A stretch of 9,788 bases of DNA, from contig JAGWBG010000028.1 of NCBI GenBank assembly GCA_021296015.1, forward strand, positions 1 through 9,788, read 5' to 3'. How positions within the stretch are numbered: the first letter of the stretch is position 1; the number at the start of each line of letters is the position of its first letter. Position numbers and translations under genes: made by a program. The notes beneath the pieces are model-generated. The model searched no databases and was not told where the DNA came from. It saw only the letters and a program-made list of their open reading frames with translations. Origin of the DNA: Dehalococcoidia bacterium. Its GTDB lineage: Bacteria > Chloroflexota > Dehalococcoidia > Lucifugimonadales > JAGWBF01. Positions 5,951 to 9,788 of the stretch are shown here, piece after piece.

Positions 5951-6340
5951 CTAGGAGGGAGCATGGGGTGAGTGGTGTACCTTCGTATCTAGCAACTCCT
6001 TCAGGAGCACACGATGACAGTTGGTGTCGGGTCTTGCGAGGTCCTCGTGGCAGAGCAAAGTTACAACGCCGTGCGCCCTCTCCAGGCACTCCACCTCCTC
6101 CAGTAAGGCCCGGCCGGCCTCCGTACCCCCGACCTGCTCTTTATAGAGATGGGAGAAAGTCTGCCAGTCTATTTTGTCCTCCCTGAGCTTTCCCAAAAGC
6201 GCCGATGACGGTCCCAACTCTTTGAGCCACCCGTCTACCCGGGTCTTGCGTACTCCGCGAGGCCAACGTCGCATCACCAGCAGCCGGTAGCCATCCTCCA
6301 GTCCGATCGGGTCGTGGTAAATGCTTTTGGTCTTAATCAT
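5951..6340 (-). CDS. DUF488 family protein (YeaO-like)
   Basis: This is a 129-residue protein with the DUF488 pattern: I-K-T-K-S-I-Y (2-8), E-D-G-Y-R-L-L-V (15-22), R-R-W-P-R-G-V (24-30), W-L-K-E-L-G-P-S (38-45), and in the C-terminal half T-L-L-C-H-E (94-99) followed by N-C-H-R-V-L-L-K-E-L (107-116). The biochemical role of the family is not established; the conserved C-H-E and C-H-R residues suggest a metal or active site. M-R-R stands where homologues often have D-R-L/V, a minor difference. The last residues (V-H-H-S-P-H-A-P-S) look unconserved. ATG 6340 starts 31 bp after the stop of the ABC ATPase gene on the same strand, with no strong promoter or Shine-Dalgarno site between, so read-through from the transporter operon is possible. 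No functional link to amino-acid uptake is known to me. Confidence 0.85.
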   Translation of the reverse strand: MIKTKSIYHDPIGLEDGYRLLVMRRWPRGVRKTRVDGWLKELGPSSALLGKLREDKIDWQTFSHLYKEQVGGTEAGRALLEEVECLERAHGVVTLLCHEDLARPDTNCHRVLLKELLDTKVHHSPHAPS

Positions 6341-6371
6341 GCCAATGTTGGTACTCTATCGGGTGGGCCTG

Positions 6372-7130
6372 CTATAGAATCTGGGACAAGAAGAGCTTTG
6401 TGCGGTCGCTCTGTGGGTCTTCGAAAATCTGCTCAGGCGATCCGTCCTCTACAATCACTCCCTGATCGAACATCATCATACGGTCTGCCACCTCCCGGGC
6501 AAAACCCATCTCGTGGGACACCACAATCATCGTCATCCCGGAGGTCGCGAGTTCCTGCATCACGTCCAACACTTCCTTAATCATCTCCGGATCGAGGGCC
6601 GAGGTCGGCTCATCGAACAGCATGATGTTCGGCTGCATTGCAAGTGCCCGGGCTATGGCCACCCGCTGCTGCTGACCTCCGGAAAGCTGCGACGGGTACT
6701 TGTCCGACTGGTCGGGAATCCCCACACGCTCCAGCAACTCAATAGCGGTCTGCTGGGCCTCGGACTCGGGCATCTTGCGCACCTTCATCGGCGCCAGGAT
6801 GATGTTGCTCATCACAGTCAGGTGCGGGAACAGGTTGAAGGACTGGAATACCATCCCCACGTCCCGCCTTATGGCGTCAATGTTCCGCAGGTCGTTGGTC
6901 AGTTCTATGCCGTCAACGATAATCTGGCCCCGCTGGTGCTCTTCCAAGCGGTTGATGGTGCGAATGAAGGTGGACTTTCCCGAACCCGACGGTCCGAATA
7001 CCACAACAACCTCCGCTTTCTTGATGCTTGTGGTAATGCCCCTCAGGGCGTGAAAGTCGCCGAACCACTTGTGCACGTCCCTGCAGATGATGATGTCTTC
7101 GCCGAATTCCTTCGCTTTTGTCTCAGCCAT
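6372..7130 (-). CDS. aapP: Polar amino-acid ABC transporter ATPase (AapP/GlnQ-like)
   Basis: This 252-residue cytoplasmic ATPase powers the two permeases encoded upstream. All nucleotide-binding motifs are present: Walker A G-P-S-G-S-G-K-S-T (46-54), Q-loop Q96 in M-V-F-Q-S-F-N-L-F-P-H-L, signature L-S-G-G-Q-Q-Q-R (149-156), Walker B I-M-L-F-D-E-P (169-175), D-loop S-A-L-D (177-180) and switch H206. The F-N-L-F-P-H-L-T-V segment and the short length are typical of the polar amino-acid (PAAT) group. The frame is open to 7190, but ATG 7130 is chosen because GGGAGGAA lies at 7140-7133, a near-ideal ribosome-binding site. The gene follows aapM after a 69-bp gap, the order Q-M-P being that of the aap operon. 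The symbol reflects this context; exact substrate range is not shown by the sequence. Confidence 0.9.
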   Translation of the reverse strand: MAETKAKEFGEDIIICRDVHKWFGDFHALRGITTSIKKAEVVVVFGPSGSGKSTFIRTINRLEEHQRGQIIVDGIELTNDLRNIDAIRRDVGMVFQSFNLFPHLTVMSNIILAPMKVRKMPESEAQQTAIELLERVGIPDQSDKYPSQLSGGQQQRVAIARALAMQPNIMLFDEPTSALDPEMIKEVLDVMQELATSGMTMIVVSHEMGFAREVADRMMMFDQGVIVEDGSPEQIFEDPQSDRTKLFLSQIL

Positions 7131-7199
7131 GATTCCTCCCGGCGCGCTTGCGTCTGATTGGCGGCATGATTCGGGCCTGTCCTGCGGCAACCGGTCGCA

Positions 7200-8465
7200 T
7201 CACCGCTCCCCCACACCCAGGTTCCGCTCTATGTGCCGGCTCACGTAGGACATCCCATAGGTGAACACCCAGAACACCAGGGCCAGGAAGACGAACAGTT
7301 CCTTGGCGCTGCCCAGGTATTCGGTATTGCCCTGAATGAAGGCCCGACTGATCTCCACCACGTCCAGCATTCCGATGATATAGACCAGGCTGGTGTCTTT
7401 GAACAGAGAGATGAACTGGCCGACGATGGCGGGTATCACGTTGCGAATGGCCTGGGGCAGGGAAATCAGCAGGGTAGTCTGCCAGCTGGCCAGCCCCAGG
7501 GCACGGGCCGCCTCTGCCTGCCCACGGTGCAGGGACTGCAGCCCGCCCCGGATGTTCTCGGCCATGTAGGCGGAACTGAACAAGGTGATGACTACGGCGG
7601 CGCGGAACAGGGAGTTCTGCGGGAAGTTCTCGGGGAAGGCCAGGGGCACCAGCACCTGCGACATGAACAGCAGGGTTATCAGCGGCACACCGCGGAATAC
7701 TTCGATGAACACCACGCACAGCAGCTTCACCACGGGCAGGTTGCTGCGTCGGCCCAAGGCCAGGGCGATGCCGATGGGCAGGCTGATGGCAATGCCGGCG
7801 ACTGCCAGCAGCAGGTTCAGCATCAGACCGCCCCAGTAGAGCACCGACACCGTCTGAAGGCCCGGCACCCCGGGCAGCCCCCGCAGCAGCACCAGGGCTA
7901 CTATGAAGGCGACGACGACCGTGATGGACACCCGCTTCGTCGTTCTCAAGGGCGTGTAGCGGGCAATGACCCAACCCAGGCCCAGGGCGGGCAGGTTGGC
8001 CACCAGCAGCAGGCGCACGTCCAGACCCATGGTATCGAGGCCGTATGGGAGCAGGGCGAACAGGGACAGGACCACGGCCACCGCTATGGCGATGCGCTTT
8101 GTCAGGCCGTTGCCGACCACTCCCCACGCCATGCCCAGCAGGGCTGTCGTCATCAGCAGAATGGCCTGGGGTCGCCAGAAGCAGTTCTGGCCGGGGCACG
8201 CGGCCTCTATGTTGTACTGGCCGATTATCATCCGGCCGCCGAGGGTGCTTATGACGGCCCAATCGGCACCGGCGATAATCCAGCGCAGCCCAAAGAAGAG
8301 GGCTAACCCGATGACCGCTGCGGTTATCAGCGTTAGCAGGCTGTTGTGCCATTCGCTGAACAGGTTGTCCCGCAGCCAGGCGACCGCACCCCTGCTGAGG
8401 CGCGGCGGCGGCAGGGGACGGCCTGTCTCCATTCCACCGGGGTCCATCTGCACGTTCGATGACAT
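7200..8465 (-). CDS. aapM: Amino-acid ABC transporter permease (AapM-like)
   Basis: This 421-residue inner-membrane permease has an extended N-terminal half with several extra hydrophobic segments (about 42-64, 101-119, 124-143, 150-169, 178-196), then the conserved HisM/GlnP-type permease domain (about 213-410). Diagnostic parts are F-I-E-V-F-R-G-V-P-L-I-T-L-L (253-266) and the cytoplasmic coupling loop R-G-G-L-Q-S-L-H-R-G-Q-A-E-A-A-R-A-L-G-L (306-325), where E318-A-A is the EAA motif that docks on the ATPase. Long permeases of about 400 residues with added N-terminal helices are the hallmark of the Aap/Bzt branch, unlike the roughly 220-residue PAAT permeases. A Cys pair (C90, C95) sits in a predicted periplasmic loop. 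ATG 8465 is preceded by the moderate site AGAGAAG; the gene follows aapQ after 44 bp. Confidence 0.88.
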   Translation of the reverse strand: MSSNVQMDPGGMETGRPLPPPRLSRGAVAWLRDNLFSEWHNSLLTLITAAVIGLALFFGLRWIIAGADWAVISTLGGRMIIGQYNIEAACPGQNCFWRPQAILLMTTALLGMAWGVVGNGLTKRIAIAVAVVLSLFALLPYGLDTMGLDVRLLLVANLPALGLGWVIARYTPLRTTKRVSITVVVAFIVALVLLRGLPGVPGLQTVSVLYWGGLMLNLLLAVAGIAISLPIGIALALGRRSNLPVVKLLCVVFIEVFRGVPLITLLFMSQVLVPLAFPENFPQNSLFRAAVVITLFSSAYMAENIRGGLQSLHRGQAEAARALGLASWQTTLLISLPQAIRNVIPAIVGQFISLFKDTSLVYIIGMLDVVEISRAFIQGNTEYLGSAKELFVFLALVFWVFTYGMSYVSRHIERNLGVGER

Positions 8466-8509
8466 TGATTATCTTCTCTATCCGCCGGATGCTTTCATCT
8501 TTATGAAGG

Positions 8510-9706
8510 TTAGAAACGTATGTGCCGGTTGTACAGGTTGCCGATGAGGGAGTAGGTCAGGCTCAGGACCAGGTAGGCAATCATTACCATCAGGAATATG
8601 GACACCGCCGGCGCCGTCTGGGTCATGGTCTTGGCAACGTTGGTCAGGTCGGAATATCCGATGGCCCCGGCAAGGCTGCTGTTCTTGGTCAGGTTCAGGT
8701 ATTGGCTGATGAGGGGTGGCACTATGACCCGCAATGCCTGGGGGAAGGTTACGTGGCGCAGGGCCGTCATGCCGGACAGTCCTAGGGCGCGAGCCGATTC
8801 CCGCTGACCCCTGCTTACCGATTGTAAGCCGGCCCGCACAATCTCGGCGATAAAGGCCGCGGTGTACATCACCAGGCCCACCATCAGGGTAATCAACGCC
8901 CCGGGTAACACGAATCCACCTTCGACTCGCCCGAAAGGCTCCTGCGGGTTCGGCACGGTTATGCTGAATGGTGCGTCTCCCGTGGCGACGCTGAGGACGC
9001 CCCAGGCGAGGGCCCCGACGAGGAAGGTTATCGCGAAGCCCGACAAAATGGGATAGGCTGCCGAGCCTGTCCGCACCTCTCGGTCTATCAGCCGGCGGTA
9101 GGCGAAGATGGCCGCACCGATGCCACCTACGGACACCAGGACCCATACCAGGGCACCCACGAGGCCGCTGGGCGAAAGAAAGGGAATGGCGAGGTATCGG
9201 TTGTTCAGGAACACCAGGTCGGCGACAGAGTAGGAGTCCTGCCACACAGGCAGCTCCACCACTATGTAAAACCAGAAGAAGAGCTGCACCAGCAACGGCA
9301 CGTTTCGGAAGAACTCGATATAGGCCAGCGCTATCTTGGATACCAGCCAGTTGCCCGATATTCGCGCCACCCCTACGGCGATGCCCAGAGCAGTGGCAAG
9401 GATCACCCCCACCACCGACACGAGAAGTGTGTTGACAAAGGCGACGACGAAGGCGTACAGGAATGAGTCCGAGGAATCGTAGGACAGGAAGGAATGGCCG
9501 ATGGGCGTCTGGTACTCCCGGTCCAGGAAGCCGAACCCGGAGGGTATCTCCCGGTCCTGGATGGCGTTGCCGATGTTGGCGAAGAACCAGACGACCAGGA
9601 CGACTACCAGCACGCCCGACACAATCTGAGTCGTCCACTGGACGACCTGGACATGCCGCCACAAGGGTATGCCCTTGTAGCTTAGAGCGCGGATCAACGC
9701 TTCCAT
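8510..9706 (-). CDS. aapQ: Amino-acid ABC transporter permease (AapQ-like)
   Basis: This 398-residue inner-membrane permease pairs with the AapM-like protein. After helix 1 (about 28-44) comes a loop with I-P-S-G-F-G-F-L-D-R-E (54-64), a sequence very typical of AapQ/BztB proteins. The permease domain starts near 84 with Y-A-F-V-V-A-F-V-N-T-L-L-V-S and E-F-F-R-N-V-P-L-L-V-Q-L (131-142), is interrupted by a long insertion (about 150-270), and resumes with A-A-F-I-A-E-I-V-R-A-G-L-Q-S-V (283-297). The EAA loop reads R-G-Q-R-E-S-A-R-A-L-G-L (299-310), with E-S-A in place of E-A-A, a common variant. An in-frame TTG at 9712 is an alternative start, but ATG 9706 gives the usual M-x-x-L opening. Upstream of it, beyond the window, the periplasmic binding protein gene (aapJ) is expected. 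Confidence 0.9.
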   Translation of the reverse strand: MEALIRALSYKGIPLWRHVQVVQWTTQIVSGVLVVVLVVWFFANIGNAIQDREIPSGFGFLDREYQTPIGHSFLSYDSSDSFLYAFVVAFVNTLLVSVVGVILATALGIAVGVARISGNWLVSKIALAYIEFFRNVPLLVQLFFWFYIVVELPVWQDSYSVADLVFLNNRYLAIPFLSPSGLVGALVWVLVSVGGIGAAIFAYRRLIDREVRTGSAAYPILSGFAITFLVGALAWGVLSVATGDAPFSITVPNPQEPFGRVEGGFVLPGALITLMVGLVMYTAAFIAEIVRAGLQSVSRGQRESARALGLSGMTALRHVTFPQALRVIVPPLISQYLNLTKNSSLAGAIGYSDLTNVAKTMTQTAPAVSIFLMVMIAYLVLSLTYSLIGNLYNRHIRF

Positions 9707-9744
9707 TGACAATCTCTACCCAATCCCCTGGTACATCGTGCCCA

Positions 9745-9774
9745 ATTGTAATACATCCTGGGTGGATTTGCCAT
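9745..9774 (-). promoter_or_regulatory. Possible promoter in front of aapQ
   Basis: On the minus strand ATGGCA (9774-9769, 4 of 6) and TACAAT (9750-9745, 5 of 6) are separated by 18 bp, with a predicted start near 9738 and a leader of about 32 nt. It would allow the Q-M-P genes to be transcribed apart from an upstream binding-protein gene. The -35 is weak, so this is tentative. Confidence 0.35.
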
Positions 9775-9788
9775 AGTTGCAGGGTTGG

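Noticed and set aside
5904..6089. Short frame ending in C-H-S-E-R-S-E
   Set aside because: This is the translation of the intergenic repeat plus the antisense end of DUF488, a known source of spurious protein annotations.
7233..8306. Long open frame (357 codons) antisense to aapM
   Set aside because: It has extreme Gln, Gly and His content, the usual signature of an antisense shadow of a hydrophobic GC-rich gene.
7123..8352. Long overlapping open frame (409 codons) on the same strand as aapM
   Set aside because: It is rich in Pro, Arg, Gly and His with no membrane or domain pattern; it is a GC-driven shadow of the permease gene.
8478..9662. Long overlapping open frame (394 codons) on the strand of aapQ
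   Set aside because: Low-complexity Arg/Pro/Gly text without domain motifs; the other frame carries the clear permease.

Overview
The window looks like an ordinary chromosomal segment of a moderately GC-rich bacterium. Several features would fit a Chloroflexota lineage (Dehalococcoidia/SAR202-like): a luciferase-like flavin monooxygenase, a small double zinc-ribbon protein, a complete-looking delta-prime clamp-loader subunit, and an intergenic repeat of the type that reads CHSERSE when translated. That placement is an inference from gene types; there is no rRNA or marker gene in the window to settle it. I see no phage genes, insertion sequence, CRISPR array, tRNA or rRNA.

Layout. Positions 1-1057 (+) hold the 3' end of a CvpA-type membrane protein gene and an HNH endonuclease gene. 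A DNA polymerase III delta-prime gene (1068-2087, -) converges on the HNH gene with only 10 bp between them. Positions 2088-2528 are non-coding and contain a delta-prime promoter, two inverted repeats and a near-consensus promoter for the next gene. Then come an MsnO8/group-1 luciferase-like monooxygenase (2529-3551, +) and a 99-residue zinc-ribbon protein (3728-4027, +). The zinc-ribbon gene has its own consensus promoter, overlapped by a 16-bp perfect palindrome. A 15-bp-stem hairpin separates it from a small ABM-like gene (4106-4393, -), which diverges from an MFS exporter gene (4550-5806, +). After a repeat element (about 5831-5931), everything to the right edge is on the minus strand: a polar amino-acid ABC transporter reading permease Q, permease M, ATPase P (9706 down to 6372), followed by a DUF488 gene (6340-5951).

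How the genes work together. Only the transporter is a clear functional unit. Its two long permeases and one ATPase match the Q-M-P part of the aapJQMP general L-amino-acid transporter. The periplasmic binding protein (J) would be expected just beyond position 9788. The remaining genes are mostly single transcription units with individually recognisable promoters. Two of them (HNH and delta-prime) appear to be transcribed as leaderless or nearly leaderless mRNAs, whereas others have strong Shine-Dalgarno sites. I found no convincing novel multi-gene system. The best leads are regulatory: the palindrome over the zinc-ribbon promoter, the leaderless starts, the structured intergenic region before the monooxygenase, and the HSERSE-type repeat.
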